Positions 6,353 to 15,195 are shown, numbered from the stretch's first letter. The stretch is DNA of 36,128 nt from Candidatus Giovannonibacteria bacterium (GCA_023266875.1 JAHFOJ010000007.1:1-36128), one strand, 5' to 3'. Notes: generated from the letters alone by a model not told the origin. Made by a program: numbers and translations.

Positions 6353-6742
6353 TTACCAAATTTCGCAAATAACTTCTCCTCCTAAATGTTCGGCTCGTGC
6401 CTCTTTATCTGTTTTGAGCCCCCTAGAAGTCGAGATGACAGCGATCCCGGAGCCCTGCTTCACTTTCCGAATTTCTCTCGCGGGCATGTACACACGCCGC
6501 GAGGGCTTCGAAATTCGCTTAGTACCAGACAGACTTGGGCGGCCAGAGGAGTCATAAGATAATTCAATCTCAATCATTTTTCTGTTTTTCTTCCCTCTTC
6601 GTTCAAACTTGGATATATATCCGGATTCTTTCAAAATTCTTGCGAGCTCATGTTTTATTTTTGAATGCGGAACAAGCGCAGTTTCTTTCTTAACCGCCGA
6701 AGCGTTCTTTATTCTAATTAACATATCTGAAATTGGATCCAT
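6353..6742 (-). CDS. rpsH: 30S ribosomal protein S8
   Basis: The ORF track extends this frame to 6826, but the family start is MDPISDMLIRIKNA at ATG 6742 (129 residues). The longer form would overlap rpsN. The C-terminal half, PSRRVYMPAREIRKVKQGSG and IAVISTSRGLKTDKEA, is typical S8. In other bacteria S8 binds central-domain 16S rRNA and represses spc-operon translation. Confidence 0.97.
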   Translation of the reverse strand: MDPISDMLIRIKNASAVKKETALVPHSKIKHELARILKESGYISKFERRGKKNRKMIEIELSYDSSGRPSLSGTKRISKPSRRVYMPAREIRKVKQGSGIAVISTSRGLKTDKEARAEHLGGEVICEIW

Positions 6743-6749
6743 TATATTT

Positions 6750-6935
6750 TTACCAGCTAGCTTTTCTGATTCCGGGGATAAAGCCTTCATTCGCAAGTTC
6801 CCTAAAACAAATCCTGCATAATTCAAAATCCCTCATATATCCTCGCTTCCTGCCACAACGGAAGCATCGTCTTACGATGCGAGACGAGAATTTTGGTTTT
6901 CTTTGAGACCTGGCGTAGGTTGAAGTTTTAGACAT
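6750..6935 (-). CDS. rpsN: 30S ribosomal protein S14, zinc-binding type
   Basis: The 61-residue short form has the C24-x2-C27 ... C40-x2-C43 zinc ribbon (CFRCGRKRG, CRICFREL) and the C-terminal GFIPGIRKASW. It lies 7 bp from rpsH and 3 bp from rplE. Confidence 0.97.
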   Translation of the reverse strand: MSKTSTYARSQRKPKFSSRIVRRCFRCGRKRGYMRDFELCRICFRELANEGFIPGIRKASW

Positions 6936-6938
6936 AAT

Positions 6939-7472
6939 TTATTTTTGAAATGGTATCCCTAATAATTTATACATCTCTAATGCTTCATCCCTTGAACGGG
7001 CTCTAGTGGTCAAAGTAACTGACAGGCCAAAAATATTTTTAACATCCTCGCCTATTATTTCCGGGAAAACTATATGTTCTCGAATGCCGATTGTCATATT
7101 CCCTTTTTCGTCAACGCTTTTTTCAGAAAGTCCCCGAAAATCCCTCGTGCGCGCGAGCGCAACGCTTATTAGTCTTGTCAAAAAATCGTACATGCGCTTC
7201 CCCCTTAAAGTCGCGGAATATCCAATCGTCATCCCTTCCCGCGTCTTAAACGAAGCGATTGCTTTTTTAGCCAACCTCGCAACTAGTTTTTGTCCCGTGA
7301 TCAAAGCCAGATTCTTAGCTATCGCTTCTCTGTCTTTATCTTCCTTCACTCTGCCAACTCCTGTATTTACAGTTATCTTCATAATTTTTGGAACAGCAAG
7401 CGGCGACGAGTGATTTCGGCGCTTCATCAATTCTTTAACCACTTCTTTTTTATATTTTTCTTCGAAATTCAT
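6939..7472 (-). CDS. rplE: 50S ribosomal protein L5
   Basis: The 177-residue product binds 5S rRNA in the central protuberance. Recognisable segments are VPKIMKITVNTGVGRVKED, TGQKLVARLAKKAIASFKTR and FGLSVTLTTRARSRDEALEM. ATG at 7472 is 3 bp after rplX. Confidence 0.97.
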   Translation of the reverse strand: MNFEEKYKKEVVKELMKRRNHSSPLAVPKIMKITVNTGVGRVKEDKDREAIAKNLALITGQKLVARLAKKAIASFKTREGMTIGYSATLRGKRMYDFLTRLISVALARTRDFRGLSEKSVDEKGNMTIGIREHIVFPEIIGEDVKNIFGLSVTLTTRARSRDEALEMYKLLGIPFQK

Positions 7473-7475
7473 AAA

Positions 7476-7790
7476 TCAAAACTCCGCTTTGCATTTTTTG
7501 CATATTCGGCGCTTCTCGCTTCCAGCTTCACTAAATCCGACTCTAACCGCCTTCCCGCAATGCGGGCATTTCGGAAGAGCTTTTGCGGCGGCTATCGGCC
7601 TATGCGCTTGAATAATACTCCCCTTCTCGCCTGCTTTTCTTGGTTTCTGATGAATCTTTTTCATATTTATATTTTCAGCCAAAATACGCTCTTCTTTAGG
7701 GTAAACGTTTAACACTTTAGCCTCGCGGCCTTTATCTTTTCCAGAAATGATCACAACGCTATCGCCCTTTTTTATTCTGACACTTGTCAT
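7476..7790 (-). CDS. rplX: 50S ribosomal protein L24
   Basis: The 104-residue product has an N-terminal KOW motif (IKKGDSVVIISGKDKGREAK) and a C-terminal zinc-ribbon-like part (CPHCGKAVR ... CKKC). It initiates large-subunit assembly. Its ATG lies 4 nt after an inverted-repeat element (7795-7898), so that element forms its entire upstream leader. Confidence 0.96.
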   Translation of the reverse strand: MTSVRIKKGDSVVIISGKDKGREAKVLNVYPKEERILAENINMKKIHQKPRKAGEKGSIIQAHRPIAAAKALPKCPHCGKAVRVGFSEAGSEKRRICKKCKAEF

Positions 7791-7794
7791 ATTT

Positions 7795-7898
7795 ACCCCG
7801 TTAGAAAATCTCTAAAAAGCCAATGCGACCAAAATCGGTTTTCTTTGAGGAAGCTTAATTTTCTTAAAAAGTATTGCATATAGATTTTCTAACGGGGT
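7795..7898. repeat. MITE-like inverted-repeat element, copy A (rplN-rplX)
   Basis: Perfect 17-bp terminal inverted repeats (ACCCCGTTAGAAAATCT and its complement) bound a 104-bp AT-rich spacer that fills the rplN-rplX gap. The termini match those of the elements at 8734 and 11428, but the interior differs. No ORF is present. Confidence 0.75.
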
Positions 7899-8264
7899 TT
7901 ATACAACCTCCGGCGCTAAAGAAATAATTTTCAAAAAGCCGCGATCGCGAAGCTCGCGCGGAACCGGGCCGAAAATAACGCCGCCTTTCGGCTCGTTCCC
8001 ATCCAAAATTACCACAGCATTTTCATCAAAGCGCAAATATGAACCGTCCGGACGCCTGTATGGATTTCTTTGTCGAACAATCACAGCCCGAAGCACGTCT
8101 TTTTTCTTTGCGATTTTGCGCGGTTCCGCTTTTTTTACGGAAACAACAATAACATCGCCGATTTGGGCATATCTGCGGCGCGTACCCCCAAGCACCTTGA
8201 TACACTGAACTAATTTTGCTCCAGTGTTATCGGCAACATTAAGCATTGATCTTGTCTGAATCAT
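7899..8264 (-). CDS. rplN: 50S ribosomal protein L14
   Basis: The 121-residue product begins [20 protein letters not shown], the L14 signature, and continues with [11 protein letters not shown] and [20 protein letters not shown]. It forms an intersubunit bridge. Length and start match the family. Confidence 0.98.
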   Translation of the reverse strand: MIQTRSMLNVADNTGAKLVQCIKVLGGTRRRYAQIGDVIVVSVKKAEPRKIAKKKDVLRAVIVRQRNPYRRPDGSYLRFDENAVVILDGNEPKGGVIFGPVPRELRDRGFLKIISLAPEVV

Positions 8265-8275
8265 AAAGATTTATC

Positions 8276-8545
8276 TCAAAAATCCGCTACAGCTTTCCGC
8301 TCTAATAACATAACAATCTTCCATCGTTTGCCTTTCGAAATCGGCTTTGTTTCCTGAATTTCCACTCTGTCTCCAATATGAAATTCTCCATTTTCGTTAT
8401 GCGCCTTAAATCTTTTTGAAATCTTGACATATTTGCCGTATTTCGGAGCCTTCGTGTAGCGCCTAACCAAAACTACAGATGTTTTTGCCATCTTGTCTGA
8501 AACAATCTCTCCTATTAAAATTTTTGGCTGCTTATTTCTTTCCAT
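8276..8545 (-). CDS. rpsQ: 30S ribosomal protein S17
   Basis: The 89-residue OB-fold protein carries ILIGEIVSDKMAKTSVVLV, YVKISKRFKAHNENGEFHIG and DRVEIQETKPISKGKRWKI. ATG at 8545 overlaps the end of rpmC by 14 bp. Confidence 0.97.
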   Translation of the reverse strand: MERNKQPKILIGEIVSDKMAKTSVVLVRRYTKAPKYGKYVKISKRFKAHNENGEFHIGDRVEIQETKPISKGKRWKIVMLLERKAVADF

Positions 8546-8735
8546 ATATTTCCTTTTCGCGGATAATAGTTAAAATCCTCGCAATATCTTTCCTAAAATT
8601 CAAAACGGATTTAACGTTTTTGGATTTGCTTCCGGAACGGCCAAAATTTTCTTGCCTGATTTTTGTCCTGTCTTGAAGAAGTAAAGCTTCCAGCTCGGTG
8701 ACAGATTTCTCCCTTAATTCTTTTAATTTTTTCAT
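8532..8735 (-). CDS. rpmC: 50S ribosomal protein L29
   Basis: The 67-residue helical hairpin protein has MKKLKELREKSVTELEALLL and VLNFRKDIARILTIIREKEI. It lies near the polypeptide exit tunnel in ribosomes. The ATG overlaps the terminal repeat of a MITE-like element (8734-8836), leaving no leader derived from the operon itself. Confidence 0.95.
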   Translation of the reverse strand: MKKLKELREKSVTELEALLLQDRTKIRQENFGRSGSKSKNVKSVLNFRKDIARILTIIREKEIYGKK

Positions 8736-8836
8736 CCAGTTAGAAAATTAACACAATAATCCGTCTCGCTAACGGTTCTGATATATTTCAAATTTTATAT
8801 TTTTATTATTCATGCTTATAAATTTTCTAACGGGAT
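8734..8836. repeat. MITE-like inverted-repeat element, copy B (rplP-rpmC)
   Basis: This 103-bp element aligns without gaps to copy C at 11428-11530 with 13 differences by my hand alignment, about 87% identity. The termini ATCCAGTTAGAAAAT and ATTTTCTAACGGGAT are inverted repeats. It is AT-rich and has no ORF. One end coincides with the rpmC start codon. Confidence 0.8.
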
Positions 8837-8840
8837 GATG

Positions 8841-9257
8841 TTAAATTCTTGAAATAATTTTAGTTTTAACCGGCAATTTGGCGCCAGCGCGCTTTAACGC
8901 TTCCCGAGCTCTGTCTTGAGGCAAACCGTCAATTTCAAAAATAACTCTACCCGGCTTAACCACAGCGACATAGCCAATCAAATCGCCTTTACCGGCGCCC
9001 ATTGTAACTTCCGGCGGCTTTTGGGTCAATGGCTGATCGGGAAATATCCTTATCCAAATTTTTCCGCCCTTTTCCAAATATCGAGTCATGGCTTTGCGTG
9101 AAGCTTCAATCTGCTGGGAGGTAATACGTTTTGATCCGAGCGATTTCAATCCAAACCCTCCGAAAATAAGCGTGGTGCCCCTGGTTTCAGCTCCCTTAAA
9201 TTGGCCGCGCAGTCTCTGCCATTTGCGATATTTAACTTTCTTCGGGAAAAAAGGCAT
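8841..9257 (-). CDS. rplP: 50S ribosomal protein L16
   Basis: The 138-residue product begins MPFFPKKVKYRKWQRLRGQF and contains RITSQQIEASRKAMTRYLEK, GKIWIRIFPDQPLTQKP and MGAGKGDLIGYVAVVKPGRV, all L16 hallmarks. It helps position tRNA at the A site. Confidence 0.98.
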   Translation of the reverse strand: MPFFPKKVKYRKWQRLRGQFKGAETRGTTLIFGGFGLKSLGSKRITSQQIEASRKAMTRYLEKGGKIWIRIFPDQPLTQKPPEVTMGAGKGDLIGYVAVVKPGRVIFEIDGLPQDRAREALKRAGAKLPVKTKIISRI

Positions 9258-9258
9258 A

Positions 9259-9927
9259 TTATTTTACTTCCTGTTTTTTAGTAAATACTTCACCTTTGTA
9301 TATCCAGACCTTTATGCCTAAATCGCCATAAGGCAAATGGGCGCGCTCGCGCGCAAAATCAATATCGGCTCTAAGCGTCGTCAGTGGAATCTGCCCGCGC
9401 TTAAGCCATTCATAACGGGCCATTTCGGCCCCGTCCAGGCGGCCGGATAAGGAAATCTTAACGCCCTTAACATCGCGTGAAGATATGACTTTCTCAATCG
9501 TGTGTTTTAGCACGCGCCTGAAAGGCATGCGTTTTTCTAAATCTTCCGCTACCATCTGCGAAACTATCTTAGCGTGCGTTTCAGGCTGACGAATTTCTTC
9601 AACGGAAACCTTAAAATTTTTCGGCGAGGAAAGATTAAATTTCTTGGCAAATTTTTGAATTTCATTTTTTAATTTTTCGACTCCCTCGCCTCCGCGGCCT
9701 ATCAAAATTCCCGGCCTGGATGTCTTTAAAATTATATTGAGGTCATTCTGGCTTCTTTCAATTTCGATCTCGGATACAAACATGCCTGAAAGCCTTTCCG
9801 AGAGCCACTCGCGAAGCATGACATCAGACCTCAAATATTCGCTATAATTTTTTGCTCTGAACCAGCGAGATTTCCAATCGCGGATAATGCCTAACCGAAA
9901 AGAATATGGATGCACTGAATGGCTCAT
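9259..9927 (-). CDS. rpsC: 30S ribosomal protein S3
   Basis: The 222-residue product has an N-terminal KH domain (SRPGILIGRGGEGVEKLKNE carries the GxxG loop) and a C-terminal domain (GVKISLSGRLDGAEMARYEW). It lines the mRNA entry tunnel. It overlaps rplV by 4 bp (ATGA), so the two are probably translationally coupled. Confidence 0.97.
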   Translation of the reverse strand: MSHSVHPYSFRLGIIRDWKSRWFRAKNYSEYLRSDVMLREWLSERLSGMFVSEIEIERSQNDLNIILKTSRPGILIGRGGEGVEKLKNEIQKFAKKFNLSSPKNFKVSVEEIRQPETHAKIVSQMVAEDLEKRMPFRRVLKHTIEKVISSRDVKGVKISLSGRLDGAEMARYEWLKRGQIPLTTLRADIDFARERAHLPYGDLGIKVWIYKGEVFTKKQEVK

Positions 9928-10262
9928 AATTTTTCAGATAATAAAACGCTAATGTGGCATGTTCGCTTGCGTATTTGATAGGCGCGACCGAAAGCTCTGG
10001 GCATAAATCGCTTTAAGGTAGGCCCTTCGTCAACTCTTATTTCTTTCACAAATAGCTCATCTGGCTTTGCGGTATTTTTATTTCTGGCATTAGCTTCGGC
10101 CGACGCAAGCAGTTTCTCTAAAATTAGCGCAGCGTCTCTTGGAGTAAACCGTAAATTTCTCTTTGCTTCTAAAAGCGTTTTTCCCCGAATCAAATCGGCA
10201 ACGCTCCGCACTTTGCGGGCCGATCTGCGGGCATAACTCAATTTTGCTTTTATATCCGCCAT
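9924..10262 (-). CDS. rplV: 50S ribosomal protein L22
   Basis: The 112-residue product has AKLSYARRSARKVRSVADLI, ASAEANARNKN and the tunnel-lining beta-hairpin region DEGPTLKRFMPRAFGRAYQI. It ends with the usual TCHISVLLSE strand. Confidence 0.97.
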   Translation of the reverse strand: MADIKAKLSYARRSARKVRSVADLIRGKTLLEAKRNLRFTPRDAALILEKLLASAEANARNKNTAKPDELFVKEIRVDEGPTLKRFMPRAFGRAYQIRKRTCHISVLLSEKL

Positions 10263-10270
10263 AAAATTAA

Positions 10271-10603
10271 TTATTCCTTTTTCTCCTTTGCGGCCGCAGC
10301 TTGTGTTATTTCGGTTTCTCTCTGTTTTGCTTCTATTTCCCGCTGCATTTTTCCTCCGTGCCTAGTGAATTTCCTTGTAGGCGAAAATTCGCCGAGCCTG
10401 TGTCCGACCATTTCTTCCGTTACAGACACCTGAATAAAATCTTTCCCATTATGAACGCCAAAAATAAAACCAACCATTTCCGGGGAAATCTGGGATGCCC
10501 GCGCCCAAGTCTTAACAACGGTTCTGTCGCCCGCTTTTATATTCGAAATCTTTTTTAATAATTTTTGATCCACATACGGACCTTTCTTAAGAGATCTTGT
10601 CAT
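10271..10603 (-). CDS. rpsS: 30S ribosomal protein S19
   Basis: The 110-residue product begins [20 protein letters not shown] and has [20 protein letters not shown]. The tail (residues ~90-110) is a charged helix. ATG at 10603 is 1 bp after the rplB stop region. Confidence 0.97.
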   Translation of the reverse strand: MTRSLKKGPYVDQKLLKKISNIKAGDRTVVKTWARASQISPEMVGFIFGVHNGKDFIQVSVTEEMVGHRLGEFSPTRKFTRHGGKMQREIEAKQRETEITQAAAAKEKKE

Positions 10604-10604
10604 A

Positions 10605-11429
10605 TTATTTTCTCCTCTTCAAAATTAAAGATTTGGAATATTTCTTCTTGTTTCTTGTTTTAACTCCCCTGACTCCCTTGCCCCAGCGGTTAATTGGGCG
10701 CCTGCGGCCGCGGAGCGCTTTGCCTTCGCCACCGCCGAACGGGTGGTCAACAGGATTCATTGCAGACCCGCGCACGGTAGGACGGATCCCAAGCCTGCGT
10801 GAGCGCCCGGCATTTCCCAAATTGATGAGGAAATTTTCTTCTCCGGACACCTGCCCAATTGAAGCCCAGGCAAGATCATTGATTTTTCTCACCTCACCTG
10901 ACGGCATTTTGATTTGGCTAAACGGCGGATCTTGCGCCAAAACTTCGGCAAAACTCCCGCCAGAGCGGATCAATTTTGCGCCGCCATTGGCATATACTTC
11001 TACATTATATATTTGAGTTCCAACGGGGATATTTCTAAGTACAGTTCTATTTCCTCTCTTTATGGGAGCTTTCAATGAGACAATTATTTCATCGTCAACT
11101 TTTATTCCAACCGGAAGCAAAACATACCTCCTTTCGCCGTCTTTAAATAAAAGAAGCCCGATAAAACCTGTCCGGTTAGGATCATACTCAATCGATTCAA
11201 CTCTGGCAGGAATATCTTTTTTATCGAACAAGAAGTCAATATCGCGATAAAGGCGCTTCACTCCGCCTCCTTTGTGCCTTGTCGTAATGCGCCCGAGATT
11301 ATTTCTTCCAACGCCGCGCTTGCGCCCATAGGTCAGAGACTTTAACGGTTCGTTTCGCGTCAAAATTCCCCCGAATTCAATGCCGGTCATTTGTCTTCTT
11401 GATGGACTTGTTGGTTTGTATGATTTCAT
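10605..11429 (-). CDS. rplB: 50S ribosomal protein L2
   Basis: The 274-residue product has [20 protein letters not shown], an OB-fold and SH3-like core and the conserved C-terminal [19 protein letters not shown] loop containing the peptidyl-transferase-proximal histidine. Its ATG is formed at the very end of a MITE-like element (minus-strand CTAACGGGATG). Confidence 0.98.
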   Translation of the reverse strand: MKSYKPTSPSRRQMTGIEFGGILTRNEPLKSLTYGRKRGVGRNNLGRITTRHKGGGVKRLYRDIDFLFDKKDIPARVESIEYDPNRTGFIGLLLFKDGERRYVLLPVGIKVDDEIIVSLKAPIKRGNRTVLRNIPVGTQIYNVEVYANGGAKLIRSGGSFAEVLAQDPPFSQIKMPSGEVRKINDLAWASIGQVSGEENFLINLGNAGRSRRLGIRPTVRGSAMNPVDHPFGGGEGKALRGRRRPINRWGKGVRGVKTRNKKKYSKSLILKRRK

Positions 11430-11530
11430 CCCGTTAGAAAATTAACACAATAATACGTTTCGCAAACGGTTTTGATAAATTTCAAATTTTGTATTTCTAT
11501 TATTCATTTTTGTAGATTTACTAACGGGAT
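11428..11530. repeat. MITE-like inverted-repeat element, copy C (rplW-rplB)
   Basis: This 103-bp element is the same length as copy B and about 87% identical to it. Terminal inverted repeats are ATCCCGTTAGAAAAT and ATTTACTAACGGGAT. It fills almost all of the 120-bp rplW-rplB gap and its right-hand transcribed end supplies the rplB start context. No ORF or transposase is present. Confidence 0.8.
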
Positions 11531-11549
11531 CATAAATAATCGCCGCGAT

Positions 11550-11969
11550 CTATATTAACTCAATTTTATGGCCTTTTTCAAGAGAAACTACCGCTTTCTT
11601 AAATCCGCTCTTCTTGCCAGCCTTGCCCCGCGACCAAAGTTTTTTATCTCTCGAAGCAATAATATTAACTTTTCTTACTTTGACTCCGTAAAGATCTTCA
11701 ATCGCGTGCTTAATTTGTGGTTTATTCACATTCTCAAAAACTTTAAACACATACGCCCCTGATTCGTTCAATAGGCCGGATTTTTCTGTAAAATGAGGCG
11801 CGTTTAGTATCTCAAAAGCCCTGCCCGATAATTCATTTTTTTCGGCTAATTTCACCGATGCTGGCACATCTTTCTCGACTGTTTTCTTGTTTTTATCAAA
11901 AGCTTCTTCGCGGCGCGTCAAAGCTCTGTCAGACGATCGCTTATTTTTAAAAAAATCTAGTAAAGCCAT
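11550..11969 (-). CDS. rplW: 50S ribosomal protein L23, N-terminally extended
   Basis: The L23 core lies at residues ~50-139 (ILNAPHFTEKSGLLNESGAY, NKPQIKHAIEDLYGVKVRKV). About 45 charged residues precede it (KRSSDRALTRREEAFDKNKK), making the protein longer than the usual ~95-100 residues. L23 sits at the tunnel exit and contacts trigger factor and SRP. The extension is likely disordered. Confidence 0.95.
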   Translation of the reverse strand: MALLDFFKNKRSSDRALTRREEAFDKNKKTVEKDVPASVKLAEKNELSGRAFEILNAPHFTEKSGLLNESGAYVFKVFENVNKPQIKHAIEDLYGVKVRKVNIIASRDKKLWSRGKAGKKSGFKKAVVSLEKGHKIELI

Positions 11970-11973
11970 AATA

Positions 11974-12633
11974 TTATTTCTCTTCTTTCCTCCCAGTAGC
12001 TAATTCTTTTTCCGCACCCAAAGGCATAAATACAAATTTATTTCTCAAAAGATCAGATGAAGAAACATTTCTTACCTCTTTTACCTCGACATTCGGGATA
12101 TTGCGAAGCGAACGAAATGTTGATCGATCGGTTTTTAAAAGCAAAACCAAAATATTTGATTTTCTCGCCGCCTGCTCTAAACCTTCAAGCCGAGACACAC
12201 TTTTAATAAATTCCGCAGCATTTTTTGTTTTTCCGTCAGGAAATTCAATTGAATCAAAAAAAATAATTTCTCCTTCCCTCAATTTCTGGGAGAAAATTGT
12301 CAAAATAGCTTTACGGCGCGCTTTTTTGTTTATTTTTTTTAAATAATTTCGATCATTCGTAGGGCCGTGCGTCACGCCCCCGCCAATCCACAATGGCGAG
12401 CGGATCGAACCGTGTCTGGCGCGCCCGGTGCCTTTCTGCGCCCATGGCTTTTTTCCTCCGCCTCGCACCTCTGCCCGATCCTTAACTTTTGCCGTATTCG
12501 AGCGGCGATTTGACATTTCAGATTCTGAAACTTGGAAGACCAAAGATGGATTCCACGGCAAAGCGAAAACGCTCTCCTCCAATTTTAGAGTCCCGGTTCC
12601 TTTGCCTTTTTTGTCGTAAACCTTTACTTCCAT
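11974..12633 (-). CDS. rplD: 50S ribosomal protein L4
   Basis: The 219-residue product carries the L4 tunnel loop (RGGGKKPWAQKGTGRARHGS) and the globular domain (KKINKKARRKAILTIFSQKL). L4 autoregulates the S10 operon in E. coli; no equivalent leader structure was identified here. Confidence 0.97.
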   Translation of the reverse strand: MEVKVYDKKGKGTGTLKLEESVFALPWNPSLVFQVSESEMSNRRSNTAKVKDRAEVRGGGKKPWAQKGTGRARHGSIRSPLWIGGGVTHGPTNDRNYLKKINKKARRKAILTIFSQKLREGEIIFFDSIEFPDGKTKNAAEFIKSVSRLEGLEQAARKSNILVLLLKTDRSTFRSLRNIPNVEVKEVRNVSSSDLLRNKFVFMPLGAEKELATGRKEEK

Positions 12634-12635
12634 AA

Positions 12636-13244
12636 TTAATTTGCGCTTTTGATCTCGATCAGGGCTCCGCGCGCTCCCGGAGTCGCCCCGCTTAAATAAA
12701 TAAGATTCTTCTCCGTCTCTATTTTTACAATTTTCAAATTTTTGACTGTTACATTTTCGCCTCCCATGCGCCCAGCCATTCGCTTGCCTTTAAGCACGCG
12801 CTGCGGCCACGTAGCGCCGATCGATCCTGGCGCGCGTTCATTATGCTTTTGGCCGTGAGTCCTCGGACCCCCAGCGAAATTATGACGCTTGACTACTCCC
12901 TGAAATCCCTTGCCTTTGGAGACGCCCCGAACCACAACTTTTTCGCCTTCCTTGAAATTTGAGAGGTCCATTTTATCGCCGACATTTTTGGGATTTTTCA
13001 TTCTAAATTCGCGCGAAACACTGAAATTTCCAAGCCCTTTAAAGTGCCCTCTCTGTGGCTTTTTTATATTTTTAATTTTTTTCTCCCCCGATCCAACCTG
13101 AACCGCCTCATATCCGTCCTTCTCTTTGGTCTTAACTTGCAAAACGACCACAGGTCGAACCCGAAGAACCGTCGCCGGAATGATGTCCCCTTCTTCATTA
13201 AAAATCTGCGTCATCTGAATTTTTTCTGCAAGCATGTATGCCAT
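12636..13244 (-). CDS. rplC: 50S ribosomal protein L3
   Basis: The 202-residue product has MAYMLAEKIQMTQIFNEEGD at the N-terminus and the central extension KGKGFQGVVKRHNFAGGPRT and ERAPGSIGATWPQRVLKGKR that reaches towards the peptidyl-transferase centre. Confidence 0.97.
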   Translation of the reverse strand: MAYMLAEKIQMTQIFNEEGDIIPATVLRVRPVVVLQVKTKEKDGYEAVQVGSGEKKIKNIKKPQRGHFKGLGNFSVSREFRMKNPKNVGDKMDLSNFKEGEKVVVRGVSKGKGFQGVVKRHNFAGGPRTHGQKHNERAPGSIGATWPQRVLKGKRMAGRMGGENVTVKNLKIVKIETEKNLIYLSGATPGARGALIEIKSAN

Positions 13245-13290
13245 GATAATTTTTATAAAAATTATATAATCTTTGTCTCTTATAAAAAAT

Positions 13291-13316
13291 CCCGGAGATT
13301 ACCGGAATTTTTTCAA
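13291..13316 (-). terminator. Terminator-like hairpin between rpsJ and rplC
   Basis: In transcription sense AATTCCGG and CCGGGATT form a short stem with one mismatch, followed by TTTTTAT. It lies in the 91-bp rpsJ-rplC spacer, inside what is normally one operon. It may act as an attenuator or a partial terminator, with AT-rich TATAAT-like sequence downstream. I could not identify a -35. Confidence 0.4.
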
Positions 13317-13335
13317 GTGGTAATCCTTAGATGTT

Positions 13336-13671
13336 CTACGACATTTTAACCTCGATATCGACGCCTGCCGGCAGTGTTAGATTCGTCAATGCATCGATTA
13401 TCTTGGGCGTAGGGTTCAGGATATCTATTATTCTTTTGTGCACCCGCATCTCAAATTGTTCGCGGGCATTCTTATGAACAAAGCTCGAGCGATTCACTGT
13501 GTATCTTCGGATCTCCATAGGAAGCGGAATGGGCCCTGTTATGTCTGCTCCGTATCTCGAGGCCGTGTCCACTATTTGGCGGACTGATGCATCTAAAATT
13601 TTATGATCATATGCTCTGACGCGTATCCGTAGTTTCTGCGAATCTTCTGTCTTTGTTTTTGTATCAACCAT
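13336..13671 (-). CDS. rpsJ: 30S ribosomal protein S10
   Basis: The 111-residue product has [40 protein letters not shown] and [21 protein letters not shown]10 also serves as NusE in antitermination complexes. It opens the S10-type gene block, 144 bp after tuf. Confidence 0.97.
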   Translation of the reverse strand: MVDTKTKTEDSQKLRIRVRAYDHKILDASVRQIVDTASRYGADITGPIPLPMEIRRYTVNRSSFVHKNAREQFEMRVHKRIIDILNPTPKIIDALTNLTLPAGVDIEVKMS

Positions 13672-13737
13672 TTCGCTCTGCTTCTATATTTTTAATGTAA
13701 TCTTTGATTTGCTTATTTAACTATCTTAGTAACAACG

Positions 13738-13806
13738 CTCCCGATTTTGTTTACAAAATCGAGGATCCCGACTTCTTTATTATAATTTATAATTGTGCGT
13801 CGGGAC
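13738..13806. repeat. Two-hairpin palindromic element, copy 1 (after tuf)
   Basis: Hairpin 1 is CGATTTTGT/ACAAAATCG and hairpin 2 is TCCCGAC/GTCGGGA, joined by GAGGATCC. The same layout, TCCCGATTTTGT..ACAAAATCGAGGATCC plus a second hairpin ending TCGGGA, occurs reversed at 16441-16528 after fusA. It fills the tuf-rpsJ spacer. There is no T-tract, so a simple terminator is unlikely. Confidence 0.65.
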
Positions 13807-13815
13807 AGCGCCATA

Positions 13816-15009
13816 TTATTTCAATATTTTCGTTACCACGCCAGCGCCAACCGTCTTTCCGCCTTCGCGGATCGCAAAGCGCAATTTTTCTTCCATGGCC
13901 ACAGGAGCAATCAACTTAACTTGAAACTTAATCGTGTCGCCAGGCATCACCATTTCTGTTCCGGAAGGAAGCGCAACATCTCCAGTCACGTCAGTCGTTC
14001 GAATATAGAACTGCGGCTTGTATCCTGTGAAAAATGGCGTGTGCCGTCCACCTTCTTCCTTGGTCAAAATGTAAACTTCCGCCTCAAATTCTGTGTGCGG
14101 CGTAATCGAGCCCGGCTTCGCGATCACCTGTCCGCGCTCAACATCTTCTTTTTTAAGTCCGCGCAAAAGAATCCCGGCATTGTCTCCGGCAATGGCCTCA
14201 TCCAACTGCTTATTGAACATTTCAATTCCCGTGATAATTGTTTTTGCCGTGTCTCTTATGCCGACGATTTCAATTTCGTCGTTAATTTTAGCTTTTCCAC
14301 GCTCAACCCTGCCGGTAACCACAGTCCCTCGTCCTTCAATCGAAAACACGTCTTCAACCGGCATCAAAAATGGCTTGTCCACTTCGCGAACTGGTTCTGG
14401 AATATATTCATCTAATTGTTTAGTAAGCTCTAAAATTGGTTTCGCCCATTCATCATCTTTTGATTTTGTTTCAAGCGCTTTCACTGCAGAACCGCGAATA
14501 ATCGGAGTTTTGTCCCCAGGATATTCATATTTTGTCAACAGTTCTCGCACCTCCGCCTCAACCAAATCAATTAATTCTTTGTCATCAACCATATCAACCT
14601 TATTTAAAAACACAATAATAGCGGGCACTCCAACTTGTCGCGCGAGAAGTATGTGTTCGCGCGTTTGTGGCATCGGGCCATCAGCGGCTGAAACCACCAA
14701 AATAGCGCCGTCCATCTGCGCAGCGCCTGTAATCATATTTTTAATGTAGTCGGCGTGTCCCGGAGCATCGATATGCGCGTAGTGGCGCTTTGCAGTCTCA
14801 TATTCCGAGTGGTGAAGCGCGATTGTAATACCGCGCTGGCGCTCTTCAGGGGCATTGTCGATTTGGTCGATTTTTTCCAATTTAACCTTATTTCCAGCCA
14901 TATTCAGGACATGTAAAATAGCCGCCGTAAGGGAGGTTTTTCCGTGGTCCACATGACCGATAGTGCCGACGTTTAAGTGCGGTTTTGTGCGTTCAAATTT
15001 TCCTGCCAT
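13816..15009 (-). CDS. tuf: Elongation factor Tu
   Basis: GTPase that delivers aminoacyl-tRNA to the ribosome. The 397-residue product is complete. G1 is GHVDHGKTS, the switch I region has RGITI, G3 is DAPGHADY (alanine replaces the more common cysteine in DCPGH) and G4 is NKVD. Domains 2 and 3 follow, with [18 protein letters not shown] and [20 protein letters not shown]. It has its own promoter and is separated from fusA by an accessory island. Confidence 0.98.
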   Translation of the reverse strand: MAGKFERTKPHLNVGTIGHVDHGKTSLTAAILHVLNMAGNKVKLEKIDQIDNAPEERQRGITIALHHSEYETAKRHYAHIDAPGHADYIKNMITGAAQMDGAILVVSAADGPMPQTREHILLARQVGVPAIIVFLNKVDMVDDKELIDLVEAEVRELLTKYEYPGDKTPIIRGSAVKALETKSKDDEWAKPILELTKQLDEYIPEPVREVDKPFLMPVEDVFSIEGRGTVVTGRVERGKAKINDEIEIVGIRDTAKTIITGIEMFNKQLDEAIAGDNAGILLRGLKKEDVERGQVIAKPGSITPHTEFEAEVYILTKEEGGRHTPFFTGYKPQFYIRTTDVTGDVALPSGTEMVMPGDTIKFQVKLIAPVAMEEKLRFAIREGGKTVGAGVVTKILK

Positions 15010-15082
15010 ATGTATGTATTATTGTTATAAATAAAAAAAGCCAATAAAAACCTATTTAATTGAAACTAAATCGGTATTTACC

Positions 15083-15111
15083 ATGTTAATGTAAGGCTTG
15101 AATGTAGTCAA
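15083..15111 (-). promoter_or_regulatory. Sigma-70-type promoter of tuf
   Basis: TTGACT (15106-15111) and TAACAT (15083-15088) are spaced by 17 bp on the minus strand, giving a leader of about 65 nt. The guaA promoter has nearly the same boxes. It would drive tuf and probably the S10 cluster independently of rpsL-rpsG-fusA. Confidence 0.75.
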
Positions 15112-15141
15112 CCCCTCCCTTTTTCTAAAAAGAGAGGGGTA
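15112..15141 (-). terminator. Hairpin upstream of the tuf promoter
   Basis: ACCCCTC and GAGGGGT pair around an AT stem (CTTTTT/AAAAAG). The hairpin abuts the tuf -35 box. With the terminator at 15151-15190 it would insulate tuf from upstream transcription. It lacks a clean T-tract of its own. Confidence 0.4.
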
Positions 15142-15150
15142 ATTAATAAC

Positions 15151-15195
15151 AAAAAAGGGCCGTTTCTCGATTACTCGAGTCGTGCCCAAATTTAT
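15151..15195 (-). terminator. Intrinsic terminator, GGCCCTTTTTT family, copy 1
   Basis: In transcription sense GGGC...CTCGAGTAATCGAG...GCCC is followed by TTTTTTGTT. The inner CTCGA/TCGAG stem strengthens it. The tail AAACGGCCCTTTTTTGTT recurs at 15614-15655 and, with one extra C, at 16301-16335. Confidence 0.65.

Noticed and set aside
13795-14749. Two long plus-strand ORFs (206 and 218 aa) antisense to tuf
   Set aside because: Shadows produced by tuf codon bias; no recognisable family or start signal.
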